Shown here piece by piece: positions 9,415 to 17,734 of a stretch of 64,000 bases of DNA. This DNA is from Streptomyces mirabilis (lineage in GTDB: Bacteria; Actinomycetota; Actinomycetes; Streptomycetales; Streptomycetaceae): positions 930,001-994,000 of the forward strand of contig NZ_CP074102.1 of NCBI RefSeq assembly GCF_018310535.1. The letters are read 5' to 3'. Both the position numbers and the translations under genes were made by a program. The notes below the pieces were generated by a model, which was not told where the DNA came from, did not search any database, and was given only the letters and a program-made list of their open reading frames with translations. Every line of letters begins with the position of its first letter. Within the stretch, counting starts at the first letter, position 1.

Positions 9415-9855
9415 TCACCCCTCCGCCACCTCGGCGTACAACTGGGAGAGTTCGGGGGCGCCACTGGACGCCCAGGTGTGGCCGGAGGCGACCACATCGA
9501 TCTCCCGGCCGGAGGCCAGCCGCACCGCCGGGTGGCCGTTGGGCCAGACCTCCCAGCGGGCGCCGGGCACCGTGCGCACGATGACCGAGCCGAGATAGAG
9601 CCCCGCGTCGTTGCCGAGCCACGGCAGGCTTTCCTCGTCGTCGCGCCAGCGCGGCAGCAGCTGGTCCAGCGCTTCCAACGAGGCGACGGAGTCGTCGAGT
9701 TCGACGCCCGCCTGATGTGCCTGCGAGCGCAGCAGCTCGCACTCGGAGAGAAGTTCGGCGACGCCCTCGGAGTCATGATCACCGTCGGAGAACACCGCGA
9801 CGCCGAAGGCGGGACCGTGCTTCTTGCGCCAGGTGCCGAGGAAAGGGATGTTCAT
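9415..9855 (-). CDS. DUF6278-like hypothetical protein (146 aa)
   Basis: A small soluble protein starting at the ATG read from 9855 (MNIPFLGTWRKKHGPAFGVA). It contains an acidic, helical middle (SEGVAELLSECELLRSQAHQ) and a C-terminal part with alternating strands ending GAPELSQLYAEVAEG. I recall this opening as that of the Streptomyces DUF6278 family, though I cannot confirm it without a search; no biochemical function is known to me. A reading 20 codons longer from 9915 is possible but adds an implausible Cys-rich stretch. It follows the exonuclease III gene in the same direction with about 56 bp between them. Confidence 0.7.
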   Translation of the reverse strand: MNIPFLGTWRKKHGPAFGVAVFSDGDHDSEGVAELLSECELLRSQAHQAGVELDDSVASLEALDQLLPRWRDDEESLPWLGNDAGLYLGSVIVRTVPGARWEVWPNGHPAVRLASGREIDVVASGHTWASSGAPELSQLYAEVAEG

Positions 9856-9911
9856 ACTCCCAGCGTGACATTCGCACTCCGGGTCGCACCACAGGCGCGC
9901 CCCGGGGGCAC

Positions 9912-10691
9912 TCACACGTCGAGGTCCACCACGACGGGCGCGTGGTCCGACGCGCCCTTGCCCTTGCGCTCCTCGCGGTCCACATAGGAGTCGGTGACCG
10001 CCTTGGCGAACGGCTCGTTGCCGTAGACCAGGTCGATGCGCATGCCTCGGTTCTTGGGGAAGCCGAGCTGGCGGTAGTCCCAGTACGTGAACGGGTGGTC
10101 GTACTTGAGGGGCCGCGGGACCACGTCCGACAGGCCCGACTCGCGCAGCGCGGCGAGGGCGGCCCGCTCGGCCGGGGTGACGTGGGTGGCCCCCTCGAAG
10201 AGGGAGATGTCCCAGACGTCGTCGTCCGTCGGCGCCACGTTGTAGTCACCCAGCACGGCGAAGGGGCGGCTGCCCGCCGCGTCGCCCGCGACCGCGGCCT
10301 TGAGGGCCTCGAACCACTGGATCTTGTAGGCGTAGTGGGGGTGGTCCACCTCGCGTCCGTTCGGCACATACACCGACCAGACGCGGAGCGGGCCGCAGGT
10401 CGCGGAGACGGCCCGGGGCTCCTCGACGCCCTCGTAACCGGGGTCGCCGGGCAGCCCCTTGACCACGTCCTCCAGGCCGACGCGGGAGAGCACCGCCACG
10501 CCGTTCCACCGCCCGGTCGCGTGGACCGCCGCCTCGTAGCCCAGCTCGCGCAGCTCGTCGACGGGGAACTGCTCGGCGGCGACCTTGGCCTCCTGGAGGC
10601 ACAGCACGTCCGTGCCGCTGCTCTCCAGCCAGGCCAGCAGCCTCGGGAGGCGAGCGGTGATCGAGTTCACGTTCCAGGTCGCGATGCGCAT
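9912..10691 (-). CDS. xthA: Exodeoxyribonuclease III / AP endonuclease
   Basis: DNA repair nuclease of the EEP superfamily, cutting at abasic sites and degrading 3' ends. The first residues MRIATWNVNSITARLPRLLA hold the conserved Asn, and the metal ligand Glu is in VLCLQEAKV. Further family blocks are NGVAVLSR, the catalytic GDYNVAPTDDDVWD, the Asn/Asp in RGMRIDLVYGNE, and the final GASDHAPVVVDLDV with the catalytic Asp-His pair. Length of 259 residues matches the family. No unusual context. Confidence 0.95.
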   Translation of the reverse strand: MRIATWNVNSITARLPRLLAWLESSGTDVLCLQEAKVAAEQFPVDELRELGYEAAVHATGRWNGVAVLSRVGLEDVVKGLPGDPGYEGVEEPRAVSATCGPLRVWSVYVPNGREVDHPHYAYKIQWFEALKAAVAGDAAGSRPFAVLGDYNVAPTDDDVWDISLFEGATHVTPAERAALAALRESGLSDVVPRPLKYDHPFTYWDYRQLGFPKNRGMRIDLVYGNEPFAKAVTDSYVDREERKGKGASDHAPVVVDLDV

Positions 10692-10761
10692 GCCTCACAA
10701 CCTACCGGGCGGGTACGACAACGAGTCGCCGTGTCCGCCCGGCGCCCCCGCCCGCGGGTGC

Positions 10762-11397
10762 TCAGACCTCCGCCGACGCCCCCGGCGTGAGCCGCAGGTG
10801 CTCAGAGCCGCCCAGGGAGCCGATCTGGTGGTCGTAGATCGGACGCGCGAGGTCCGTCAGGAGGGCGTCATGAATGTCGTACGCGCGCTGCGGCTTCACC
10901 TCGCGGACGTAGTCGATGACCTCGGCGATCTTGTTCCACGGGGCCATGACCGGGAGCATCAGCGTCTCGACCGGCTGCTCGGGGACGGTGAGGGCGTCGC
11001 CCGGGTGGAAGACGCGGCCGCCGTCGATGAGATAGCCGACGTTCGTGATGCGCGGGATGTCCGGGTGGATCACGGCGTGCAGTTCCCCGTGCACCTGGAC
11101 GTCGAAGCCCGCGGCGCTGAACGTGTCGCCGTGACCGACGGTGTGCACACGGCCCGGGAAGGCCGCGGAGATCTTCTCCGCGACCGACTTCAGGGTCCAG
11201 ATCTCGGCCGCCGGGTTGGACTCCAGGCCGGCCCGCAGCCGGTCCTCGTTGAAGTGGTCGAGGTGCTCGTGCGTGACCAGGATCGCTTCCGCGCCGACGG
11301 CCGCGTCCTCCTCGGTGAAGGTCCCCGGGTCGATGACGAGCACACGCCCGTCCTTCTCGAGACGGATGCAGGCATGCGACTTCTTCGTGAGCTTCAT
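10762..11397 (-). CDS. Metallo-beta-lactamase-fold hydrolase, UlaG/YtnP-like
   Basis: Cytosolic metal-dependent hydrolase of 211 residues. The N-terminus MKLTKKSHACIRLEKDGRVL is typical of the short beta-lactamase-fold subfamily related to UlaG. The metal-binding motif is THEHLDHF (HxHxDH, about residues 54-61), and later ligands are His in VHGELHAVIH, Asp in VFHPGDALTV and His in YDIHDALL. The start at 11397 is supported by GAGGATGGACCC upstream. The substrate is unknown; such proteins are often labelled as general MBL-fold hydrolases. It lies alone between xthA and the PcaD-PcaC gene. Confidence 0.85.
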   Translation of the reverse strand: MKLTKKSHACIRLEKDGRVLVIDPGTFTEEDAAVGAEAILVTHEHLDHFNEDRLRAGLESNPAAEIWTLKSVAEKISAAFPGRVHTVGHGDTFSAAGFDVQVHGELHAVIHPDIPRITNVGYLIDGGRVFHPGDALTVPEQPVETLMLPVMAPWNKIAEVIDYVREVKPQRAYDIHDALLTDLARPIYDHQIGSLGGSEHLRLTPGASAEV

Positions 11398-11467
11398 GGG
11401 TCCATCCTCCCCCTCCCGGTGCCAGGGAGGGCTGCCGAGACAGGTGCTCCCACTACCAGGCTCAAGA

Positions 11468-12787
11468 TCACTCCTGGGGGGTGGTCTCCTCCCGGATGAC
11501 CTGCTGCGCCACCTTGAAGGCGCTGTTGGCGGCCGGGACACCGCAGTAGACGGCCGCCTGGAGGAGCACCTCCTTGATCTCGTCCGGGGTGAGGCCGTTA
11601 CGGAGGGCGGCGCGGGTGTGGAAGGCCAACTCGTCGAGGTGACCGCCCGCCACCAGCGCGGTGAGCGTGACACAGCTGCGCGAACGCCGGTCGAGGCCCG
11701 GCCGGTCCCAGATCTCGCCCCACGCGTAGCGCGTGATGAACTCCTGGAAGTCCCCGGAGAACTCGTCCGCCGAGGCCAGCGCCCGGTCCACATGCGCGTC
11801 GCCCAGCACCTCGCGGCGCACCTTGATCCCGGCGTCGTAGGGGTCAGGCCTGCCCAGGACCGCGGGCTGTACGACGGCCGGGGCGATCTCGGCGACGGGG
11901 CCGACCGGCGGGGGTGCCGCGAGCACCGGCTTGACCGGGGCCGCCGGGATGGCCATCTGGCCCGTGGTCGAGCCGTAGGCGGGCTGCCAGGCGGTGGAGA
12001 AGTGCCGCACCAGCAGGTCGGTGACCGCTGCCGGCTGCTCCACGGGGACCAGGTGCGAGGCACCGGGTACGACGGCGAGGCGGGCGTCCGGTATCCCGGC
12101 GACCAGCGTGCGGGCCTCGGCGGGTCCGGTGACCTGGTCGTCGGAGCCGACGAGGACGAGGGTGGGGACGCCGATGCGGCCCAGTTCGGCGCGTACGTCG
12201 AACGCGGCGAGCGCCTCGCAGGCGGCGATGTAGCAGCCGGGGTCGGTGGTGCGCACCATCTGCACGGCCCACTCGGTGATCGCGGGCTGCGCGGCGGCGA
12301 AGCCGGTCGTGAACCAGCGCTCGGGCGAGGATCGCGCGATCGGGTCGAGCCCGTTGCTGCGCACGATCACCCCGCGCTGCCGGAACTCGTCGGCCGAACC
12401 GAAGCGGGGCGAGGCGGCGATCACGGCGAGCGAGGCGATCCGCTCCGGGTGACGCAGGGCCAGCTCGATGCCGATGGCCCCGCTGAACGCGCAGCCCGCG
12501 TAACCGAAGCGCTGCACGCCGAGCCCGTCGAGGGTGGCGAGCAGCCGCCCCGCGAGTTCGGTGACGGAACCCGCCGGGTAGGCCGGGGCGCCGCCGTGGC
12601 CCGGCAGATCGAACCGGAAGATCCGCCAGTTCTTGGACAGCTCCGGTATCTGCCGGTCCCACATGTGCCATGTGGTACCCAGTGAGGGACCGAGGATCAG
12701 GACGGGAGCCTCTTCTGGCCCGTCAAAGCGGTATTGCAGGGTGTTCATCGGTGTCTCACTCACCCGCCTGACCCTTTCATCTGTCAC
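11468..12787 (-). CDS. PcaD-PcaC fusion (3-oxoadipate enol-lactonase / 4-carboxymuconolactone decarboxylase type)
   Basis: Two-domain protein of 439 residues. Residues about 14-265 form an alpha/beta hydrolase of the enol-lactonase type, and residues about 310-435 form a carboxymuconolactone decarboxylase domain (VRREVLGDAHVDRALA, RSRSCVTLTALVAGGHLDEL, HTRAALRNGLTPDEIKEVLL). Such fusions (PcaL) act in the protocatechuate branch of the beta-ketoadipate pathway, but no other pca gene is nearby. The nucleophile elbow reads YAGCAFSGAIG, with Ala where the GxSxG serine is expected, while the acid (VGSDDQVTG) and His (GASHLVP) are kept. The lactonase half may therefore be inactive or repurposed. 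The first Met is uncertain; MNTLQYRFDG, 13 residues in, is an alternative start. Confidence 0.8.
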   Translation of the reverse strand: MTDERVRRVSETPMNTLQYRFDGPEEAPVLILGPSLGTTWHMWDRQIPELSKNWRIFRFDLPGHGGAPAYPAGSVTELAGRLLATLDGLGVQRFGYAGCAFSGAIGIELALRHPERIASLAVIAASPRFGSADEFRQRGVIVRSNGLDPIARSSPERWFTTGFAAAQPAITEWAVQMVRTTDPGCYIAACEALAAFDVRAELGRIGVPTLVLVGSDDQVTGPAEARTLVAGIPDARLAVVPGASHLVPVEQPAAVTDLLVRHFSTAWQPAYGSTTGQMAIPAAPVKPVLAAPPPVGPVAEIAPAVVQPAVLGRPDPYDAGIKVRREVLGDAHVDRALASADEFSGDFQEFITRYAWGEIWDRPGLDRRSRSCVTLTALVAGGHLDELAFHTRAALRNGLTPDEIKEVLLQAAVYCGVPAANSAFKVAQQVIREETTPQE

Positions 12788-12793
12788 GAGATG

Positions 12794-13240
12794 TCACATC
12801 GCCGGGGTGGACCTAGCGGGCCTTGCCCCGCTCCGGCAGTGCCGGACCTGCCGACGAGAGCCCAGGCATACGTTCTCCGGCATGTACTCGTGGCCGTGTC
12901 GGCAGTGGGCCCTCCGGGCGCGTGCCCTCCTTCAGTCGCTACGAGCAACGCTTTCCTCTTTGATCGCGGCCTCCAAGCGGTTCGGATTGCAGCATCGAGT
13001 GTGGCGGCACCGACGAGGATCGGTATGACGCACCTGGAAACCTTCCCGAATCTCGCCCACCAGCAGCTTGAACGCCACACGGTGAACAAGATCTGTCTTC
13101 CCCTGGTAGGAGACTTGGCCGTGGCCGGACGCCCGGTTACAGCTGCCGGTCCACAACCAGCAGCCGGACTCCGCATCCACCTCAATCTTCCTGGCCATAC
13201 GGCTCGGCAAGTCGCTCGGCCAGTAGACCGCATGGCTCAC
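12794..13240 (-). pseudogene. HNH homing-type endonuclease interrupted by in-frame TGA
   Basis: The frame opens with GTG at 13240, two bases after the integrase stop, and encodes GCWLWTGSCNRASGHGQVSY, then HRVAFKLLVGEI and VRHTDPRRCRHTRCCNPNRL. These are the hallmarks of the phage-type HNH_3 endonucleases. A TGA at 12934-12932 ends the chain after residue 102 (KEESVARSD). Reading through it in the same frame gives HCRHGHEYMPENVCLG and VRHCRSG, the Cys/His zinc-ribbon tail usual for this family, ending at a TGA at 12794. So this was one gene of about 148 codons, now with a single nonsense codon. The shortened product keeps the HNH core and might still fold. Confidence 0.7.
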
Positions 13241-13242
13241 TC

Positions 13243-14442
13243 TTACCCCTCCGCCGCACCCCCGTGCAGGCCATCCCAAGTGGTGGCGGCTCCGCGAAGA
13301 TCCTCCACGTCCGGCTTCACGTACCACTTCTTGGTGGTCTTCACATTCGTATGTCCGGCCCATCGCGCGAGGATGTGGTCCGGGACACCGTTGTTGGCCA
13401 GGAAGGTGAAGCACGACGAGCGTGCGTCGTAGAGCCTGACGCGACGGAGCCCGAGAAGCTCCATAAGCCGGTACGCGCGTCGGCGAAGTTGCTTGATCGT
13501 GAAGGCGTGGCCCGCCTCGTGCGCCAGGACGTAGCCCGACACCGTGTACGCCTCCCCCAGAGCGAGCCTCTCCTCGGCTTGGAGAGCCCGGAATGCCTTG
13601 AGGGCTCCCAGCACCAGCGCCGGCAGCGGCAGATCCCGCTCACCCGCAAGAGACTTGGTGTCCTTCTCCACCACGTACCGGTTGCCCATCATTGTGCGCG
13701 TGTTGGCAATGACGATCGTGGCGTTCTCCAAGTCAACGTCTTCCCACCGGAGGCCGCAGACTTCAGCTGGACGAAGCCCCATCAGCGAAAGAAGAAGCGC
13801 AGCATAGAGACGGTCACCCCTAATTCCATTTATGAATTTCTGAACCTCCTGGACGTTCCAGGGCGGCACCTCCTCTTTAGTCTTCCGCTCTTCCTTGCGC
13901 GCTCTCCGGGGAATGGTCACGTACGCAGCGACGTTGACGTACACCAATCGCCGGGTAACGGCTCTCCCTAGCGCCTCCTTCAGCCGAGCGAGGCTCATAT
14001 CCACACTCGTGACGCTGAGTGGCGTCCCGGCCCTTTTACCACGCACGCGGCCATGCGCCAGCGCCCAGTCCCTCCACTCTTCCACATGCTCTTCAGTAAG
14101 GTCCTGGAGACGGATACTGCCGAGCCTCCCCCGAACTCGGTCCAGGGTAATCCCGTAGTTGTAGATGGTGGTTTCTTCGAGGTCCTCCGCTTTCATGGCC
14201 ATCCATCGGTCGAGCCACTCATTCACGGTGATCTTGTTGGGCGGCACAAGCGACCCATCATGCCGCCGATTAGTTATGTTCGCGTACTCAGCCCTAGCTT
14301 CCTTCAACGAGTCGAAGGTGCGCCTCAACTGCTTACGCTTCCCAGTTTCGGGGTCGATTCCTGCGTCGACAACAAACCGGTATCGAACCTTCCCCTTCGA
14401 GTTCGGCGGAAGCTTTTTTATTGGTTCGGACAGGAAACTCAC
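13243..14442 (-). CDS. int: Tyrosine recombinase (phage/ICE-type integrase)
   Basis: Site-specific recombinase of 399 residues if started at the GTG at 14442 (MSFLSEPIKKLPPNSKGKVR). An open frame continues to 14613, so the exact start is uncertain. Order of domains: an Arm-binding strand region (GKRKQLRRTFDSLKEARAEY), a SAM-like core-binding domain (ITVNEWLDRWMAMKAEDLEE), then the catalytic domain with Arg in LMGLRPAEVCGLRWEDVDL, the box-II segment VRLYDARSSCFTFLANNGVP, WAGHTNVKTTKKWY and the nucleophile Tyr in KKWY. The first His of the usual HxxR is Tyr here (YDAR). It reads into the HNH gene. No tRNA or clear att repeat was found nearby, so the integration site is unknown. Confidence 0.88.
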   Translation of the reverse strand: MSFLSEPIKKLPPNSKGKVRYRFVVDAGIDPETGKRKQLRRTFDSLKEARAEYANITNRRHDGSLVPPNKITVNEWLDRWMAMKAEDLEETTIYNYGITLDRVRGRLGSIRLQDLTEEHVEEWRDWALAHGRVRGKRAGTPLSVTSVDMSLARLKEALGRAVTRRLVYVNVAAYVTIPRRARKEERKTKEEVPPWNVQEVQKFINGIRGDRLYAALLLSLMGLRPAEVCGLRWEDVDLENATIVIANTRTMMGNRYVVEKDTKSLAGERDLPLPALVLGALKAFRALQAEERLALGEAYTVSGYVLAHEAGHAFTIKQLRRRAYRLMELLGLRRVRLYDARSSCFTFLANNGVPDHILARWAGHTNVKTTKKWYVKPDVEDLRGAATTWDGLHGGAAEG

Positions 14443-15299
14443 TCTCCTTGAGGGTGTGGAAACTGCACAGGAGTAGAGGAGCCGCTGCGCTTCAGCGAAG
14501 GGCGCCGTGGGCATCAGGGCTGCAGCAGGTGGTGCCCCTTCTCTTCCTCCCCGGTGGGTTTGGGGAGCGCTGCCCTCTGTGTCCACTACGGCTCCACCGC
14601 CAAGTACAGCCAAATGCGGACCTGCTCAATGGTCGCGACGATCGCCGGTTTGGCCAACCGGCAATCTTGGTCTATGTTGCGCTCGCGCTCCGAAAAGAGA
14701 CTCGCCCCGACTGCCAGCCTCGACGCCGCTCGATCCGCCCCCGTATGTGGATTCGGTATGAGCGGTCCACCGGTATATCGCACGAAGAGTAAGCGGACAG
14801 GGACGGTCGGCCGGACTGGTCGGAGGGCGCGCATCGGCGGAAAGACTCCTCATCGGATCACCCGGCTGATCGCTTACCGACCTCGCACTTCCGGGGTGTT
14901 GTACGTTGACATACACCCGGAGAGGGTTCCAGTCTTTCGAGGGCCTTTCTCGTCTGCCATGGGCGAAATGCCGAGTCGGCCTGGCGACACAGAAAGAATT
15001 CGCCCTATCGACCGACCTCGTCCGGGCCGCCGCTCGCTCTCCGCTAGGCACCCGCCGACGCGCCGTCGCCCCCGGAAGTCAGGGGCTCGCCGGCCTGCCT
15101 GGCGGTCAGCACGAAGCCCAATGGACGGCACCACACCCTGGTGAGGTCATGCTCCTATGCGGTCCACGCGTTCACGCCGCCAAGCGCCAAGGGGAAGCCA
15201 GCGGATCGGAGAGCGGCCTTCGGCAGGTGGGACTCCTTGGGGCGGATCGGCTAGCCTCGATCGTTCATGAGTCCTCGTCGGTCTGCTGACGGGGACTCT
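14443..15299. other. Non-coding stretch upstream of integrase
   Basis: No convincing gene was found in about 850 bp; open frames here have no recognisable domains and inconsistent codon bias. It includes one operator-like inverted repeat, annotated separately. It may hold the integrase promoter and an attachment site. Confidence 0.4.
14894..14918. promoter_or_regulatory. Operator-like inverted repeat
   Basis: GGGTGT (14894-14899) and ACACCC (14913-14918) are perfect inverted arms separated by TGTACGTTGACAT. The shape resembles binding sites of GntR-type or similar dimeric regulators seen on actinobacterial mobile elements, but no adjoining gene start supports this directly. Confidence 0.25.
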
Positions 15300-15750
15300 G
15301 TGTTTGCGAGGTGCGGTCTTTTCGGGCTGGGGCAGGTTGACGGCCCGGTTGTCGCGTCGGGTGGACGCCGGGTTCCACTTTCCCGGTGTGGTGGTGCGGA
15401 TCGTTGGGGCGGTTGAAGTGGCTGGTCAACCGGGGCTCGGCAAGGCATTGAGCCGGTCGATTGCCCGGGTGATCTCGTCGGTCCAGGGTCGCGACCAACA
15501 CCAAAGGCGGCCAGCTCGCCGACCTCGAACTGCGTCACCGCAAGCGGGCCCGCTGCGAGGACCGCATCCGAGGCGCCCGCGACACCGGCCTTGCCGGTCA
15601 GGGTGAGCACCGGCATCCAGGCGAGAAGGTCGAGTGCGAGGCGCAACCTGCCCCTGCACGACACCGCGCAGAACCGGATCTGGCTGGAGATCGTCTCAAG
15701 CTCCACCTGCGGCTGTTCTCCGCCGCCGCCCAGCTCGTCACCATCTGGTC
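15300..15750. mobile_element. Scrambled remnant of an IS1380-family transposase
   Basis: Pieces of one transposase lie in mixed orientation. On the minus strand 15490-15426 encodes the typical C-terminus PWTDEITRAIDRLNALPSPG and stop. On the plus strand 15491-15592 encodes ATNTKGGQLADLELRHRKRA and CEDRIRGARDTGL, the conserved DDE region. 15593-15641 is inverted (LALDLLAWMPVLTLTG on the minus strand). 15642-15700 is forward again (RNLPLHDTAQNRIWLEIVS), followed after a deletion by LHLRLFSAAAQLVT. In intact IS1380 elements these blocks run colinearly. This is therefore a non-functional, rearranged copy. The left limit is approximate. Confidence 0.6.
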
Positions 15751-15981
15751 GTGCCGGTCGAGTGCTCGGCAGGGGTCGCGTTCTCCATCCGCGTCTCCGT
15801 TCGATCAGACCAGCGTCGGATCGCGTAGGAGCGAGTCGGGAATGGTCGCGGTACCGACGGGATCTGCGGTGTGGTGCACGGTACGGATGCCTAGGGCCTC
15901 AGCGGGAGGCAGGTTCTCCGCGTGGTCGTCCACGAACACGCACTCCGGGCCCGTCAGCCCCAAGGCATCGAGGGCTCGCTG

Positions 15982-16611
15982 TTACTGACCTTTTCGGGTT
16001 GGCTTCGGGGGGTCTGAAGCGAGGGTCAGTCCGGTTTCGATGAGGCAGCCGTCGATGAGTTCGGGATGGCGCTGGATGTGGGCGAGTCCTCGGCGGAGGG
16101 TTCGGGTGAGGTGGTCGGGGTCGGTGAATGCGGTGTTGCCCATCGGCCCGCGCCGCAGCAGAGACCAGATGCCCTCAACGGGATTCAAGTCCGGGCTGTA
16201 GGAAGGAAGTTGGATGATGGTGAGCCATTCGTGGTCGGCCGCGTACTTCCTCATCCCGGCGGCACGATGGGTGTTCAGATTGTCCCAGACGACAACGATC
16301 GGGGCGCCGAGTTGCAGGTGCGCGCGGACCAGGAGGTCTCGGTAGTCCTGCCAGGCAAAACTCTTGCGTGCTCCTTTGAGCAACGAGTGGAAGCGGGGCC
16401 GGTAGATCAGCCGGGACCTCTCGCCGGGCCGGTAACAGCACATCGCGGCGACCGAGATCCGGCGCCGGGACCGTCCCCGCACTCGCACCACGGGAGTCTG
16501 CCCGCGCCGGCCCCACGTGCGGGCTCGTGGCGGCGTCATCGCGAACCCGGCCTCGTCCTCGAAGACGATCCAGGCATCGAGCGCCGCCGCGGTGCTTCCA
16601 CCTGCGGCCAC
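15982..16611 (-). CDS. IS630 transposase, catalytic part (frame B)
   Basis: The DDE catalytic half of the transposase. The three acidic residues are in FEDEAGF, VVVWDNLNTH and LNPVEGIWSLL. Together with the upstream frame it gives a normal IS630 transposase of about 360 residues. The two frames overlap at 16536-16611 and are related by a -1 shift, with no classical A6G slippery heptamer visible. Either programmed frameshifting at another signal or a mutation is possible. The stop TAA is formed by the duplicated target TA plus one flanking base, outside the inverted repeat. Confidence 0.75.
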   Translation of the reverse strand: MAAGGSTAAALDAWIVFEDEAGFAMTPPRARTWGRRGQTPVVRVRGRSRRRISVAAMCCYRPGERSRLIYRPRFHSLLKGARKSFAWQDYRDLLVRAHLQLGAPIVVVWDNLNTHRAAGMRKYAADHEWLTIIQLPSYSPDLNPVEGIWSLLRRGPMGNTAFTDPDHLTRTLRRGLAHIQRHPELIDGCLIETGLTLASDPPKPTRKGQ

Positions 16612-17137
16612 ACGTCCTTCTTCCAGAGCTCGACCGCGTGTTCGTCACGTTCCAGTGCGCGACGGGCCGGGCTCTGCCAGGACCAGCCGTGACGGTGCAG
16701 GAGCCGCCACACTCCCGCGATCGAGCAACTGACCTTGAACTGGCGGCCGATCAGCGTTCTGACGCGTTCCAGCGTCCACCGCTGATCTTCCCAGCCATGC
16801 GCGGCCGGCCCTTTGGCCAGCTCCTTTTCCAGCAGGGCGAACCGTTCGTCCGACAGCTTCGGCAGTTTCGCGGGTCCCTTCGACTTCAGGCCCTCCATGC
16901 CGCCTTCACGCCAGGCCCGGCGCCACTGCTCCACCGAACGCTCGCTCACCCGCAGGTCCTTGGCGATGTCCGAAGTCCTGTCACCTCGTGCGAACCTCTG
17001 CCCGGCCTCCAGCCGGATCCCTTCACGCGCAGCCCGCCGCTCAGCAGTCAGGCCCCCACCATCCGCGTACCGCATAACACCGGCATACCGCAGGGATCAC
17101 CCCACGTCACCACCCGAACGCAACCCGAAAAGGTCAG
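15985..17137 (-). mobile_element. IS630-family insertion sequence
   Basis: The element is bounded by inverted repeats CTGACCTTTTCGGGTTG at 15985-16001 and its complement at 17121-17137. It is flanked by the TA duplication (15983-15984 and 17138-17139) typical of IS630/mariner transposition. It carries one transposase in two overlapping frames. The flanks match a HAD gene fragment, so the insertion point is exact. Confidence 0.85.
16536..17075 (-). CDS. IS630 transposase, DNA-binding part (frame A)
   Basis: N-terminal DNA-binding part of the IS630 transposase. Residues 15-60 hold a helix-turn-helix (RFARGDRTSDIAKDLRVSER, SVEQWRRAWREGG). The following segment has a second winged helix (WTLERVRTLIGRQFKVSCSI, AGVWRLLHRHGWSWQSPARR) that introduces the catalytic domain. 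After ELWKKDVWPQVE the frame departs from homology and ends about 20 codons later, while the -1 frame continues the protein. Confidence 0.75.
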   Translation of the reverse strand: MRYADGGGLTAERRAAREGIRLEAGQRFARGDRTSDIAKDLRVSERSVEQWRRAWREGGMEGLKSKGPAKLPKLSDERFALLEKELAKGPAAHGWEDQRWTLERVRTLIGRQFKVSCSIAGVWRLLHRHGWSWQSPARRALERDEHAVELWKKDVWPQVEAPRRRSMPGSSSRTRPGSR

Positions 17138-17232
17138 TAGATGAGCGGTGAGGGCTTCCGAACGCCTTCCAGCTCCGAGAAGATCACCGCGTCGAAGAAG
17201 TCGGTCCACATGCCCTTGGGTCGTTCTGGGCT

Positions 17233-17718
17233 TCAGTAGCCAGCTCTGGCCGCCAGGTCCGAAGCGATCCGAGCGCAACGCCCGGCGTACGCCTGAAGGT
17301 GGCGCTCCTGGAACCCGGCCGCGTCCCAGTCCTCCACCTACACTTCTCCGCCCGGCCAGACGTAGGCCCAAGCGGCAGATCTGCAAGTCAAATCGATGCG
17401 CTGCAGGTCGTACCGATCATCTTCGAAGGCATCGAGGACTCGCCACTCCCGTTCGCTCATCCCCGTCAACAACAGGCCGCGCGCTTCGGAGCCGGGAGCG
17501 GAGACGAGACCGGGATATACGCGGCCTTCGAGAGCCGCTGCGCGCCAACCCAGCGTAGTGGTGGGCTGGCGCTCGGGGACGCGTCCGATGAGGCCACCTA
17601 ACACCGTCTCGAACTGGAGAGTTCCGTATACGAACAGTGCCGTCGCCCGGTCAGCAAGTCGGTTCGGCAGAGGAGCTTGTAAGCCCGTCGAGCGGTCCGC
17701 CGGGTTCGGGTCCCGCAT
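17233..17718 (-). pseudogene. Gamma-glutamylcyclotransferase (AIG2-like) gene with in-frame TAG
   Basis: From the ATG at 17718 the frame encodes a small GGCT-like fold protein. The substrate-loop motif is FVYGTLQF, followed by LGWRAAALEGRVYPGLV, GLLLTGMSEREWRVLDAFED (with the catalytic-region Glu) and AWAYVWPGGEV. A TAG at 17340-17338 stops it at residue 126. The same frame then continues VEDWDAAGFQERHLQAYAGR and ends at TGA 17233. The continuation is a convincing native C-terminus, so this is a one-nonsense pseudogene, although the truncated product retains most of the fold. Confidence 0.65.
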
Positions 17719-17734
17719 GTGCGCCTCCGTTGAT

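Larger units (their letters stand above)
15805..17217 (-). pseudogene. HAD-hydrolase fragment (copy 1) split by IS630
   Basis: Only the C-terminal third of a HAD-family gene remains. Before the insertion the minus strand encodes GMWTDFFDAVIFSELEGVRK (17212-17138). After it, from 15984 down, the frame encodes RALDALGLTG, ECVFVDDHAENLPPAEALGI and RTVHHTADPV, ending at TGA 15805. The same segment occurs intact in the second HAD copy at 17735-17986, so the two are diverged duplicates. IS630 sits in a TA dinucleotide where copy 2 has ATC TAC AAG. Rejoining copy 1 without the IS gives a TAA at that Tyr codon, so it was probably already dead. Confidence 0.65.

Noticed and set aside
11468..12787. Part of a protocatechuate (pca) operon
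   Set aside because: No other pca gene or PcaR-type regulator flanks it within the window.
14443..15299. Several small frames upstream of the integrase as genes
   Set aside because: There were no matching domains, start signals or consistent codon bias. Frames on both strands overlap each other.
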